Source: Aldrovandia affinis (Eukaryota > Chordata > Actinopteri > Notacanthiformes > Halosauridae). From it: a stretch of 64,000 nt of DNA. This document shows, piece by piece, positions 10,432 to 23,289 of the stretch (position 1 is the stretch's first letter; each line of letters starts with the position of its first letter). The stretch lies in NCBI GenBank assembly GCA_029706075.1, contig JAINUG010000147.1:2000145-2064144 (forward strand), in the 5' to 3' direction. The translations under genes and the position numbers were made by a program. The notes beneath the pieces are model-generated. The model was not told where the DNA came from. It saw only the letters and a list, made by a program, of their open reading frames with translations, and made no database searches.

Positions 10432-13400
10432 TCAGGGTACTTCTGTTGTGCGGTGAGAGAGGTCAGACTTTGGACACTGGATCTGGGCTGAGCAGTCTTC
10501 AGTGAGCTCCATCTCAAAATTGGCAAAGGCAGGATTTTTTATTTCAAGGTTGCTCTCCCCATTTTTATCCAGGTGCAGTTTGCCACGTTTCAATGCCTAG
10601 AACAAAAAAAAAACAGCATACAGACTGTAAAGGAGGAAGAGTTTATGGAGGGGATCATCAATAGAAAGTCTTTAATGTGCAGGACAACAATAGACCAGAC
10701 ACCACCAGACACTCTCATGCATGACATTATTTCCCCTCCAATTTGTGCTCTGAAATGTTTCCCAATACTGGAACTACCTGTCCATTCCCTCCCAGTGTTC
10801 TGTAATCCTGAAACAGTCCATTCTCCCTCAGCCTGTTATTGTAAGGCCTGCTGATTCTGTAATACATATCCAGACATCCCACCTCTCCCAGAAGCTCCCG
10901 AATTTGGCATCAGCTCCCTAACACCCGCGAGAGGTCATGAAAGCTGCTGTGGTGGAGATTTGTGGGGGAGATGTCTGACCTCTCGCTGGTGTCAGGGAGC
11001 TGATGCCAAATTCAGAGAGACTCCGGGAGAGGTGGGATGTCTGGATATGCTTGTGACAATTATTTTACCTTCTTTTTAAAGAGGTTGTAAATGTGATAAC
11101 AAGTTAGGTCTTCCCTCATCAACATCAGTCCTGGGTCCAACTCCAGCTTTTTGCCACCTGAAAAAAAAAAAAGTTGTTATTATGACGGATTTACAGGAAT
11201 TGTCCTCTTGGGCCATGTTGGATTAAATGAATCTTGAATCATCTCCTAAGGGAGGTTTGGGTTTTTGAGTATTGGGTGAGGAAGAGGAGGGTGTGTGAAG
11301 GAAAATCGGTACCTGTGAGTAGACTGACGATTAGTCCAACTGTCAGTACAGTCAGGGTCCCAATGGGGCTGAAGTACAGGTAGGACAGAGAGTACCAGCG
11401 GTCAGCCAGGAACGGTCTGATAAAAGCACCACAACCACAAATGGTCATTAGCCAGGGTCTGTCAAAGAGTCTACCATTTTTATCTAGGTCTGTGTTTGTC
11501 AAAGAGCTACAACTAAACACCAAGACCAATAACACCAGTTTGGTTCTTTCATCAACAATAAGTGTGAAATATTCTTCTGATTTGTGACATTCAGTGCTCA
11601 CTATGACTAGGTGTTCTTGGGTGTAGATGCTTAGTGGACACTAAGGGTGGACACCCAACATCCTTTGGCGTGATACTCTTGATGATCATGAGCTAGTTAG
11701 AGAATCATGTACATTTGTTCTAAACATGGAAATGGTGGGCTATTTTTAATGTTTGGTATGGAGAAGGTTCAGAAGCGGGTGTTGGGGTTTTACAGTTGCT
11801 ACAACATTATGATGTTCATTTATGTTACAGTATGCCACGTGACCATAGTAAAACCCAAACAATTTCTGGAGCTGCTGTGCTGAACGGGGTATTGAATATA
11901 CTGTACATTTATATGGGGGGGTTCATCTGCCCAAGAATATCTTTACTTTTGATTTAGTACACCTGTACCCTGTGTTCCTGTTTCAGTACATGTGATCAGT
12001 GTACCTGTTGTAATGTACTTAGTGCATGCTGTTCATTCCTTATTCTGTTCACCTCTTTGATGGCATAGAAAAGCTATATCTTATAATATATAATTACTAT
12101 GAATTAATTGCGTTATGACTGCACCTGTGTTAACTCACCTGTAAGCTGTGTCTTTGTGAAAGGCGGTGGTGGTGAGCGGCAGCGCTGTCGATCCCATGGT
12201 CAAGTTCAAGCCGTCTCCAGTTAGACTGAAGTTACAGCCAGCCGTGGTTAGGCTCAGGGGCCGGCTGTTCTCGGGCAGAGGTGGGTACACCTGTGCCCCG
12301 ATCCCTACCCACAGAGCGAGCGCCAGTCCACTGAACAGACCCGCCACACCGCCCTGTACCAGACACCGGAAGGCAAAAAAGACACTGAGACTTAGACACC
12401 CAGGAACATAGATAGAATAATCGTATTATCCCAGAGGGACATTTTTTTGCAATAATACGGGCAAGCATTGGCATACACATACAATCTAACACAGCATACC
12501 CATACAACATAATACAAAATACATGACATGGAAACAAAAAAGAAGCCTTTGTGGGGGTGTTCTTCAGTAGCCACCACTTACTGTAGAGTTGGCGAAAGGG
12601 CAGAGGATGCCTAAAGTGAAGATGCCCAGAAGTGGCCCTCCAATGATACCGAAGATGCTGACAACTGCCTGCAGGGGGAGACAGAGTTGTACTGTATAAT
12701 CCAGTATAATTCAGGTGATTTCTGGCATCACAGTTTTGCAGGTGAATATTCCTTTGGACTGCTCCTTGTAGCGTGTCACAGTCAGAAGTAGATAATAAGA
12801 GAGGGGTAGGGGTGATTGTGTATCTAGTCCCACCTGTATGAGCCCTCCCATCGTAGATGCCAAGCCAGCCATTCCGATGCACACAACTCCATACAGCAGG
12901 CCTAAAACCGAGCAGAAAAGACAGTTGCTGAAACAGAGGAGTGAGAACAGGCACTGAAATAGGCTGGAAACAGAACAGAGAGAACAGCTATGCCCTTTAT
13001 GCACAATTCCATCCGAAACACCAGCTCACTGACTGAGGGGTGACCTGTTTTCAACTGCATTTTTGGAGAACAGAGTGAGAATCAACTTTGAAACACCACC
13101 GCTGACCAGATGTCAGAAATGTTACAGCCTTTGTGGAAATATCACAAAGTGTAAATAGCACTTTAACTATCAAACCGTTGCACATAAATTCCCCAGTAAT
13201 GTTTTTGTCCTTATCATGCATTCCTGTTGGTATTTCTATTTCTGTTGGTATTTCTTTCATAGGTACAGCTATGCTAATTTTACATTTATCACAGAAAGTA
13301 GATGTAACCATAGTCCTGCAAATCATGCCACTCGAAAAAGGATTAAAATAAAATATGGCTAACAGTGGCTATTTTTCCCCCATGTTAGCTGGCTTGATAA

Positions 13401-13857
13401 GACAGCGATTGTGAAATAAAAGTTTGGGAACTTGATAGTTTATTTGGCATATTCCTCTATATTAAAATATGTGTGATGTGTAACAAGCTAAGTACTGTCA
13501 TGGATAATCAAGTGAGCCATGTCAGCAAGCCTCAGCATGGTTCTGTCAGTGGAAGATTTGTATTACACCCCCACAGCAACAAGCTTAGAATGAAGTAGTG
13601 TAATGGTGACAGCACTGAGAGCTATGATGGACACTGTTCCTCACTCAGGCCCTTAGACATCCAGGAGAGCTTCTTCTCAGACATGCTGAAGTACGGTTTG
13701 ATCAGGTCTTCCACGGTTACAGCAGCCAGACCATTTATACTGGAGGAGACTGTGCTGTGGAGAGAACAGCAGCTCTCAAATTAACACTCACAAAGAACAA
13801 CACACACTCTCACAAAATACATACACTCATCTGTACCAAACACACACTAATACAACC

Positions 13858-13896
<39 letters not shown>

Positions 13897-13985
13897 CAAC
13901 ACACACTCTCACAAAATCTCACTCATCTGTACCAAACACAATCTTGGACACAAAGCAAGCACTCTACAAATACTGTACACGCACG

Positions 13986-14016
<31 letters not shown>

Positions 14017-17000
14017 ACATACTCCAGCTTACAGTAAACATGCCCTCACACAAAAAACTCACTCATATATTAAATGCACATGCTCTCTCACACGGTCCTC
14101 CTGTAGATTGTACATCAAGGCCTGAAAATGACACATAATGCAGAGAAGACCTGTCACCTCAGGGTTCCACTGTATGCTGCCGCCACAAAAAGCCCTGGGA
14201 GTCCTGGGTAGGCGCTCAGGATGTCCAGCACCAGGTAGGGCATTAGCTAGGGAGGTGGAACACATTTGGCATTTGATGGGTTTACTGGTAATCGTGGACT
14301 GTCAACTGTGGCCCGGTGTGAGGCACGGTCTGCTACCTGATCTGGAGCAGACACCCTGCCCGCTGTCCAGGGGTCACAGTGCTGGTAGATGGAGTACAGG
14401 CACAATCCACAGAACACCGCACATATAAGTACGACCCACAGTCCCACCATGTTCACATAGAGAGACCTGCATACACAAAATGGAAGGTTTACACAGAGAG
14501 ACCTTTTTATGATAATCAAGACACTAGTGATCTAAATAATTATCAGCCAATCTCCAAAATGTCTTGCCTTAGTAACATTTTTGCAATGTTTCCTTAGACT
14601 TGACAGTTTTTTTGACAGTTTGTCCTTGTGAATATTCAAACAGTTGTTGGAGGACTATGTCATAGAAATGCACTTGTTTTCAAGTAACTGACTGAGCTTT
14701 TCCTCCCCCTTATATTTTATTTTATTTTATTGTGTCTTATTTTATTGTATTTTGTCCTTTATTGTATTCTTTTTTTATATATACATATGCTTGTTAACAG
14801 GGCTCTCCTGTAAAAGCAATCTAGTCTCAGTGAGACCTTCCCTGTCAAAATAAAGGTTAAATAAATTAAAAATTAAAAAAATAGAATGGCGAGACATTCA
14901 AAACACAGGAAATAGAAATCCAAGAGGCCTCTGATTTATCCAACACAATGTCAAAGCCCTGACGAAAGCCAAACGTGAAATACATAAACGCAGTTGCTCT
15001 TAGCTACCTTAGCTAGACTAGCTGCTCCCTAAAGTTGGGAATATACACTCTGAAAGTCCACTCTGACGAGAACAAGGACATCCACGTATTGTCCCGCTAG
15101 ATGCATTGCACTACCCACACTACATGGCATACCACATTTGCCAAAACATCCATAAAATCCTGGCAGCATGTATCAACGTGTTACATGCTACCAAAGACCC
15201 CCTCCCTAGCCAACACCCCGTGTCGTGGCTGGTCCGATATGAGTGTGCACTGCCTATCAGGGATGTGGTTTGAAACCAGTCTCTGCCAGACTGACCTTGA
15301 CTGTTAGCCCCGATTGGGGGTGGCATTTGGCTGTCCACCCCATGGGGAGGAGGGAGGGTGAGCCGGCTCGAGTTTGCCGTGAAGCACGTAAGGGTGTCTC
15401 CACAACGGGGATGGGCGAATTCCATCTCGAAGGAAGCAGAGTTTGCTGCCCTCAGAGAATTAGCTTGCCTTGAAGAGACGAGCAGCAAAATCGTTTTGCG
15501 AGGGCAAATCAAAATAAATAGAGGCTATAATTGGCCACCAAATTGGGAGAAAAATGGGAAAATAAAATAAAAAGACCCCCTCCAACAATTCTGTAATCCC
15601 TCAGCTTTTACAAATACCCTGTCATTATGTCTCAGTTCCCCCTCTGGTATGGTAACTCACATTTTGGCATGGGCGAGGGACTTGCACGATATATATCTCT
15701 GAACCTGGACCTGGTTGACTCCATAGACCCCAATCCAGACGAAAGCTCCTCCAAAAGTGATGGTCCAGAAGGTATGTCTCCTCAGGGGACTGAGATCAAA
15801 GCTGAAACAAGAGCAATGGAGAGACACAGAAAAACTGTGAAGTGAGGGGAAACAGACAGAAAGAAGAACAATGTCATAAAGTCAGAGAAGGAAAAAGAGC
15901 ATGATCTAGATCGGGGGTCGGCAACCCGCGGCTCTGGAGCCGCATGCGGCTCTTCAGCCCCTCTGCAGTGGCTCCCTGCAGCTTTGAAAAAAAATAATAT
16001 ATGGAAATAAATAACGACTATTTTTATTTTTTTTTTTTTATTTCAAAGGGAACACCTTATTTTGGAGATCGAGGTGATACTGTGACACTGAAATTAAAAA
16101 AAGTGTTTAATATTTCGTCAATTAAAATATGCGTCACATCCCCGGCGCCTCTCCCTGCCATCTGAAGGTGACTAATCTTGAGTTTCCAATCCCCGGTAAA
16201 CTAACCATGGATAAATCCAAAAAATAAAAGTCTCGGAGGAAAATAGAGAGTTTAATTCAGCATGGACAGGCTGACAGCTGATCTCGAAGATGTCGCCCGT
16301 CAGAAGGCTATTCTTGCTCGGGAGCGCAAATGGAGCGATATTGAAAACCTCCCCAAACCCGACAAACTTGTGTTTGAAACATGGAATGCCATTCCCGACA
16401 CTTATATGAACATGAAGAAGTATGCATTTGGAGTCCTGTCCATCTTTGGATCCACATACTTCTGCGAGCAGGTTTTCTCAAGCATGAACTACATAAAATC
16501 CAAATATCGCTCGCGCCTCACAGATGACAGCCTGCAGTCCTGTGTTAAGATCAAAGTCACGTCTTACAGCCCTGATATAGAGAAGCTCTGCAGTGATGTT
16601 CAGAAACAGAAATCACATTAAACAGGTGAGAACACTATCATTTAATAGGCTATTATTTTGCAAAAAAGTAATATTTATTTTAGAACCTGAGCTTATGTAG
16701 TTATGTTTTATGTTCAGGCTCGATGGCTGATTGCTGTATGTGGCTGAGGAAAAAACAGAAGAGGATGACAACACACTGAAATAGACTTAAGTCATAATTA
16801 AATACAAACTGGCCTATTTTTATGTTTACTCTTTTTAAAGCTATTAGGCTGCAGCTATACCTTTAATTTATTTCAGTGGGCTACTTTTTACTGTATTAAG
16901 TTTCCACAAATAAGGGAAGGACTCAAATAGACCTGCATGGTTCTGTGTTTTATTTCAAAGTAGGTCTACACATGCCAGTGTTTTTTTTTCTCCTCTTCAT

Positions 17001-19339
17001 AAGAGTTTGAGGTTTTCTTTTGTTATAACAGGTAAAAACAGCAATAAAATGTCAACAGTTTTCTTTTTGTTGTTCTATAATTTCACAAATGCAACAAACT
17101 ATAGTTATTTTACAGTGGGTGACAAAAACACACATATTTACAAATACACATATTTTATTTCCTATTTTAGTTCCTATAATATGTTTTTTAGTATTTTTAG
17201 TGATTTTTCCATGATATTATGGACAAATAAATTGGAATTAATTAGTATCTTGTATGACCTCCTTTAGCCTTAAAAACTTGATAACTTCTGTCAAACATAC
17301 TAGAAGCTTTTGAATAAATTCCAATCCCTCTGTATATATAGTATAACTATAAAACTTTATACACTGTGTTATCTTCATTTTAAGGGTCAAATAGGTTTTG
17401 CGGCTCCAGATGAATTTTATGTAGTGGGAGAGGGGCCAAAAATGGCTCTTTTGATAGTAAAGGTTGCCGACCCCTGATCTAGATTGTGGCATATCAGTGG
17501 AGAAATTCCAGAGGCACTAGTGTCAGGTGTGAACTCACTCCCAAAAGTTGAGCCTTCCTCCCCGGGCGGAGTCATTGATGATGACGGAGAAGCCGCCCTG
17601 CAGCACCATGGAGCGGAAGATAACTGCCAGAAACCCAGCCACCATGATGCCCACCTGGAAAACATCTGTCCAGACCACAGCCTTAAGACCTCCCTGTCAG
17701 AGCACATTAAACATTTTGTCAGTGGCTCAACGTGCTCATGGGAAGTCGTATCAGTGGTCCTCGGTGCTGCCAGTAATCATGTCAGTACCCCTACCATGGT
17801 GCAATAGAAGGTGCAGACCACTCCTGTTGAGATCACCGCCCCCCACAGGTGAAAGCCAGTAACTGAATGGGGATAGAGGAGAGGTCACATGACAGTGTTT
17901 GTGCGTCATAGCCATTTGCATTCCAGGATTCCTTTGCCTCAACTGCACTCCAGAGTGAAGGAATGTGATGTAACAAAGTGAGACCCTCTAATGATCCCCT
18001 GCACTCAACTCTGTGTGACACAGTTAGGTCAGGTATGCACAGAAGCCCACAGGTGTGCTTTTGGTCAACCAGTCTTGAGATAGGAAGAAACATGAAAACC
18101 ACCCTGCTGTAAGACCAGAGATTACACACGTACAGTCCACATCAGATACTGGAGAAATGAATGTACAGTACCTTGGTTTAATGCCAGAGCTGGAGCGTAG
18201 ATGACTATTCCAGTATAGAGAACCTGTAGTCAGAGAATTGGTGGACATGAGAGACAATATTCTCAGGTGAGACTAACAGAATGTTTGCTCTGCGCAGAAG
18301 TGTGAGACTAACAGTGTATTACTCTCAACAGAGGTCACTTACACTGTTAAGATTACTCTTAGCTTTGTCGTACTTTAAAGGTAAGTGTCAAACTAAGTGT
18401 TTTAACTCTGAACAGTATTGAGTATGAACTGAATTGAATTCATTAGTGATGAATGTATGCTTCAAACAGAAGGGACTCACTGTCTGTGCGATGAACATTA
18501 CAGTCCCACACAGACGGATTGTCCTGTTAAACCTCAGCTCCAGATACTGCAGGAGAATCAACAGTCAAACAGAAAAGACAGAGCAATATTTCAAAAGCAG
18601 TGACTACAAAGCAGTACCTTGCTGGACACCAGACTCCTTAGCCTGACAATAAAGGTATCTATGAGTGGGGTTGTAATCTTTTCATGTGTTGCATTTGGGC
18701 ATGTTTTCCCTCAAATGCTACTCCCCCTAATATATTATTACCATCACATCATCCTTTCACAACCTGATAACAAGCAAACAATATTTATCTGGACTGAGGC
18801 ACATCTATTAACTTCAAGCCCTCTAAATCACCATAGTACAAAAATATTTACACTTTGAAACACTCCTTGAGGTCTTGAGCTAATCTTGGCACAGATGGCA
18901 ACTTGTTGATATTGAACAAGATAATGGTAGTAAAACTCCACAAAGACGTTGCTGGTACATTGGCCAGATTGCTCACCTCATAGGTGCTGGTGATTCCCAG
19001 TCTGTAGAAGACCGGGAGGAAGACTTCAGAGCTGACCACCACTACCGGCACGTAGGAGATGCCGTAAAGGCCATAGATGGCCCCGTACCTGTACACCTCG
19101 GAGGGTGTAGCCAGGACGGTGATGGCCGACATGAAGCCGGCTGTCAGGGACATGGCAACGGGCAGGGCGGACATGCTGCGCCCTCCCATCAGGAAGTCGT
19201 TGGAGCTGTGCTGGTCCTTTCCCGTCAGGGCGAAGTATATCCCAATGGCGGTGGAGACCAGCAGCATCAGTGCAAACACCACATAATCCCACACCACGAA
19301 GGAGGTCACGGCCGGCAAGGCAGCCATCTGTCTGTCCAT
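10432..19339 (-). CDS. slc5a8: slc5a8, sodium-coupled monocarboxylate transporter
   Basis: Fifteen coding exons: 18977-19339, 18481-18546, 18172-18223, 17795-17862, 17539-17693, 15661-15801, 14337-14466, 14158-14246, 13645-13754, 12834-12901, 12582-12668, 12139-12353, 11313-11416, 11069-11157 and 10432-10596. They join without a frame break over 1,902 nt (633 residues; human SLC5A8 is 610). Landmarks along the protein are [113 protein letters not shown] and [18 protein letters not shown]. The family is the sodium:solute symporters, with about 13 membrane helices, importing lactate, pyruvate and short-chain fatty acids with sodium. The large loop in exon 12 has glycosylation sequons NFS and NLT. 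The C-terminus ends TTEVP, so the human TRL-type PDZ ligand is absent. SLC5A12 is the nearest alternative; exon wording and the utp20 neighbour favour SLC5A8. Confidence 0.93.
10866..11048. mobile_element. Palindromic MITE in slc5a8 intron 14
   Basis: Terminal inverted repeats of about 70 bp (ATATCCAGACATCCCACCTC at the left, its complement at the right) surround a short centre. It ends about 20 bases from the donor of the slc5a8 exon at 11069-11157. Confidence 0.85.
13855..14020. repeat. CA-rich microsatellite in slc5a8 intron 8
   Basis: Two long (CA)n tracts, at about 13858-13892 and 13985-14020, separated by degenerate ACACACTCTCACAAAA-type repeats. Confidence 0.9.
14700..14885 (+). mobile_element. 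Non-LTR retrotransposon 3' tail
   Basis: A TTTTATT-rich stretch, then GGGCTCTCCTGTAAAAGCAA and CAAAATAAAGGTTAAATAAA, ending in an A-rich tail. This is the typical 3' end of a fish L2/Rex-like element. No coding part is attached. Confidence 0.55.
15206..15570 (+). mobile_element. tRNA-derived SINE (family A), 5' truncated, with TSD
   Basis: Contains GGCTGGTCCGATATGAGTGT, a degenerate B-box region, the body GTGAAGCACGTAAGGGTGTC and the tail ATAATTGGCCACCAAATTGG plus A-rich end. The target duplication AAAGACCCCCTCC is at 15193-15205 and 15571-15583. It lies in slc5a8 intron 6. Confidence 0.85.
15912..17476 (+). mobile_element. hAT DNA transposon, internally deleted, perfect 8-bp TSD
   Basis: The terminal inverted repeats are CGGGGGTCGGCAACC at the left and GGTTGCCGACCCCTG at the right. 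They are flanked by identical 8-bp duplications ATCTAGAT at 15904-15911 and 17477-17484. The 1,565-bp body keeps only the end of a transposase gene (16262-16621). Subterminal GGCTCTGGAGCCGCATGCGG and its relatives are typical of hAT ends. It sits in slc5a8 intron 5. Confidence 0.93.
16262..16621 (+). pseudogene. hAT transposase C-terminal dimerisation fragment
   Basis: An open frame of 119 residues. It contains [20 protein letters not shown] and [20 protein letters not shown], which are the hAT C-terminal (hATC) signature: the S/T-x-x-C-E-x-x-F-S-x-M-x-x-I-K-x-x-R-x-x-L pattern. The catalytic RNase-H-like part and the zinc finger are missing, so it cannot be an active transposase. ATG at 16262 may simply be internal to the ancestral gene. 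Confidence 0.85.
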
Positions 19340-20240
19340 ACAAACCTTCTCGGAGGGCTGTCCGCTGAGCTGGAACCGCGGAGCCTGAATTACAGGGGCC
19401 TTCCTTTCTGCTCCGGAGGGACAGAGGAATTCCTGACGTGTAGCACACCTCTACACTCGCTGAAGAGCAGGGATTGTTCTCCTCGCAGGACGGCCAGTAC
19501 CCTGTTATCGCCCAAATCAGTGCCACCCTCCCACCCCGCCCCCTGACTGTGGGGAGGAGAGAGAGTGGAAACTACAGTAATCTTTTCAGTGTTCGGTCAG
19601 TCACCACGGTATGCATTCGGAAACTTTGATTTGCAATTCAAACTGATGCAGAGTCGCAAACATGATTTTCAAGTTGTGGTTGGAAAATATACGAAATATT
19701 TGTCAAAAATTCTAACCAATAATAGTAACTCAATCATATCAGTGTTCCACTGGACCCAGATTACGTGCTTAGCCTCATCGTGCCTCATTTCCAGTAATGT
19801 GTCAAAACTGGTCACTCGTGACTGCAGCTGGGAAATGAATACCAAAACATAAAGAAATAAAACCACATTTTTGTTCAAGGCTATGAGTTGTATTACCTGA
19901 TAAAAAATGGCAGCCATACTACAAAATAGACAACAGAGGGACACAACAGAACGGATTAATGCGTAACAGTCTGGTTATACAGGTGAACTGTTCCTCACAA
20001 ATAATTTTTCATTTTTTAAATATCCATGTGGTATTACAAACTTTGCCAAACAAGCTTTGCCATTTTCAGCTCCCAGATCCATTTTTATCGTTAGGATTCA
20101 ATTATTGTGAAGCACACAGCTGAAATGTGATTTTAACCATTTCTTGAAATCACTCTATGTTGTACAGAGTGGAATCTTCACCTACATGGACAGTAGGCAT
20201 ACATCTCGTGGAGTGAATCACCATCACTAAAGAGCAAATC

Positions 20241-20385
20241 AACATGGTTCTGTGTGGCTCAGTAGGTAGAGCGTGGTGCTGACAATGCTTAGGTTGTGGG
20301 TTCAATTCCCATTGGAGCCACATATAAGGAAAAATGTATGTATTCACTACTGTATGTCACTTTGGATAAAAGCATCTTCTAAATG
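20241..20385 (+). mobile_element. tRNA-derived SINE (family C)
   Basis: GGTTCTGTGTGGCTCAGTAG head, GGGTTCAATTCCC B box and TTTGGATAAAAGCATCTTCT tail. Confidence 0.75.
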
Positions 20386-20984
20386 GCATATGGATATGGA
20401 CAGCTTAAGATCGCTCTGCACTGACATCGCTCAGCTGTGATCTGATGTCGCAAAGGTCCCACAAATGGTTTTTAAACTCAGGAACTGCTGACACATTAGT
20501 AAATCTTTTAAGCAATTCTTCCTTACAAGTTTAATATTTCTCCTGCAATGACATGTTGTTGACATGTTCAACGATACCCTTAGATTCATAATTTGATGCT
20601 GTCATGACATCTTCTGCACCAGTCAACAAAGAGATACTCCAGCCATCAATCTACAGTCAAAAATCTTGGTTTAAGCTTCCAACCTCAAAGTATGACAAAA
20701 GTGGCCTTTTACCATCTTATAAATATTGATAAATTTAGTCCATTTCTGTCACAGGCTGATGCTGAAAAACAAATCCATGCTTTTATCACTAGCTGGTCAG
20801 ACGACTGTAATGCCCTGCGCTCTGGGTCTTCCAACGAAAACACTCCAATCACTAATTCAGCGCAGTTGCATCCCATTGCTGCATTTCCAGCCCCACTGTA
20901 ACCATCTCCATGGTTACATCAGTGTCATGGTCACGACCTTGTGGGGACAGTTATCTCTGGCTGAGATGCTGCCTGTAAATATAT

Positions 20985-21125
20985 ATATAACATTCTTATC
21001 CAAAGAAACTTACAGTAGTGATTGCATACATTTTTGAATATGTGTGGTCCCAATGGGAATCAAACCCACAGCCTAAGCACTGTCAACGCCACGCTCTACC
21101 TACTGAGCCACACAGAACCACATGG
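20985..21125 (-). mobile_element. tRNA-derived SINE (family C)
   Basis: Minus-strand copy; on the plus strand it reads CCAATGGGAATCAAACCCAC, then CTACCTACTGAGCCACACAG. Confidence 0.75.
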
Positions 21126-21348
21126 CTCACCTGATGAAGTGGCGAACCTTTTTCTAGACACGACTGCCGTTGTCATGTTCGACTTCAAGAGTCGTAGGTT
21201 TAAGGAATATGAAGTCAACTACATTGAGAGACCGAGAGAGCAAGAAGGGGAAGTTGGTTCTATGGGGAGTAAAAGGCAGAGAACCGTTCATCAGTAGCTG
21301 CGGCTTGATATAGTGATCAGTCCATATTCAAAAAGGAACCAATGGGGG

Positions 21349-21510
21349 CCTCCCGCGTGGTCTAGTGGTAAGAGCGTTTGGCGGTAACCACGACGACTGA
21401 GGTTCAATTCCACTGGTTGTGCCAGTTTTGGCTCTGCCCGGAAGTGCCTCCAGAGGGCAGCAATTGGCTGTCCACACTTGGGGGAGGGCTAAAAGCCATA
21501 ATCTTCATAA
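21349..21510 (+). mobile_element. tRNA-derived SINE (family B)
   Basis: Head GGCCTCCCGCGTGGTCTAGT, B box GGTTCAATTCC, then AGAGGGCAGCAATTGGCTGT. Fuller copies are at 47.05 and 51.36 kb. Confidence 0.7.
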
Positions 21511-21654
21511 CTGTTCCTATAATGTATTTTATATTACTCTCTTTCTCCCATTGGCATCCGTGTGTTACATTTAGTATGCATCCCTTTTTCTTATTTTCTA
21601 GTAGTACTTATTTAGCACTACAGTAGTTCTTGCCCTTCCTTTTTTACATTTAAT

Positions 21655-21765
21655 TTTTTTTAACATTTTAAGCATTTAGCAGACGCTCTTATCCAGAGCG
21701 ACTTACAAGATGTGCATTAATACAAGGTAAGAACAATCATAGTTAGCGCACAAGATCAGTGCACT
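21655..21765 (-). mobile_element. SINE tail fragment
   Basis: GCATTTAGCAGACGCTCTTA followed by TCCAGAGCGACTTACAAGAT, then AATACAAGGTAAGAACAATC. This tail-only block recurs at 6.1, 26.4, 61.06 and 63.18 kb. Confidence 0.6.
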
Positions 21766-22334
21766 AATACAGCACTGACAGTCATTATTGTACACTTTTG
21801 TTGTCGGCACTCTCCCTCTTGCAATTTGGCCTTGATATCAATCACTTGTTTTATTGTGTACAGCTGCAACCCCATAACAAAATGAACTTTTAAACAATAA
21901 CATTTTAAAGCTGTGGCTTGATTTTTTTTGTTTTGCCTGGAACTAAAAGATACTTTAACAGACATAATGGGGGGGTGATGATGTGGATAGAAGAGACCAG
22001 GAGAGGGTCAGGTCAGGAATGCTCTTGGAATTCTTCCAACTCCTCTCCAGTGTTACGTTTTAATCTGTGCTTCGGTGACTTGGAAGTGGACGTTCCTACT
22101 GACCTGGAGCAGAGAGGGAACAGCGTGTGTCAAGGGTGGTCGTCAAGGGTGGCTCATAGTGCAGACATGAGGGCTGTTATTGATATTTTTAACAGGCAGG
22201 GGATAAGGAAGATAGAGAGGAGACGTGTGTTGGAGGTTATACTACAGTAAAGTTATAGATACTGTAAACACAGTGGGAAGGATGGCACGTAAGAGAGGAG
22301 GAGAGAGAAAGATAAAATCAGAAAACAGGAATGG

Positions 22335-22550
22335 CATTACATTACAGGCATTTAGCAGACGCTCTTATCCAGAGCGACTTACAGTTTTTTACATTTCTTT
22401 ACAATCCATTTATACAGCTGGATATTAACTGAAGCAATTCAGGTTAAGTACCTTGCTCAAGGGTACAACGGCAGTGCCCCACCTGGGGATTGAACCTGCA
22501 ACCTTAACGTCACAAGCCCAGCTCCCTAACCACTATCACACTGCCATGGC
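22335..22550 (-). mobile_element. SINE (family D), near full length
   Basis: Plus strand reads GCATTTAGCAGACGCTCTTA tail first and tRNA-like head last (AACCTGCAACCTTAACGTCA, CCCTAACCACTATCACACTG). Confidence 0.75.
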
Positions 22551-23289
22551 AGAGGGTGGAAGCAACAGTTGAGTTAAGGTCAAGTTGTCTGCTAGCCGTG
22601 CGTGTGGGAGGAACCTGTGAGAGGGAGAGCTTGAAGGAATGCAGAAGATGATGCCTGGGCATACTGCTGTCCAAGCGAATACTGATAATCTGATGTTTTG
22701 ATTTGTCATCAAACACATACAACATTTAACATTAAATTGATCTACTGTGCTCTATTGCTGATAACAATCTTCAACTTGAACTGTCATCATTGTAAAGATA
22801 TTAATAATAATACAATTGAATCTAATGTTAATAATTATTTAAAATATTTAATTCAACTGCCACCTTCCGACAGATTAACATAATGGCATGCATTTAGGCA
22901 CGGTGGAGGCTAGATGCTCCCCCTCCAGAGGACAGAGATGCGACTTGTACGCGTGACGTCAAGTGCGCAAAATTCACCATCGTAACTGACGGTTCGGATT
23001 ATGGTTAGATTTAAGGGTTAGGTTTAGGTTTAGGGTTACGGTTCGGCCACGCGTACTGTAAAATCGAAGAAGAAAAAAACCGGCCAATCACCTCTCGAAT
23101 CGCATACCGTCATCTAGAGGGGGAGATTCTATCCTCTACCTTTTAGGCAATGGCAATAATTTACGATGGTTTTCTGCTCCTTCTAACAACCGCCGATCTA
23201 GAATCAGCTTGCATAAATATATTCACGACATAAGTCATCGTGTGAAGCAAGAAGACGCTGATCTAGAATCAGTTTTCCGGGACACAAAC

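Larger units (their letters stand above)
19340..23289. other. Intergenic region between slc5a8 and utp20, repeat rich
   Basis: No conserved coding exon was seen. The first 200 bases upstream of the slc5a8 start are GC-rich and probably hold its 5' UTR and promoter. The rest holds several SINE copies (20241-20385, 20985-21125, 21349-21510, 21655-21765, 22335-22550) and unique AT-rich DNA. TTAGGG-like repeats occur near 23010-23045. Confidence 0.6.

Noticed and set aside
19026-19526. Long minus-strand frame overlapping slc5a8 exon 1
   Set aside because: It is a shifted frame of GC-rich exon 1; the slc5a8 frame has clear family similarity.
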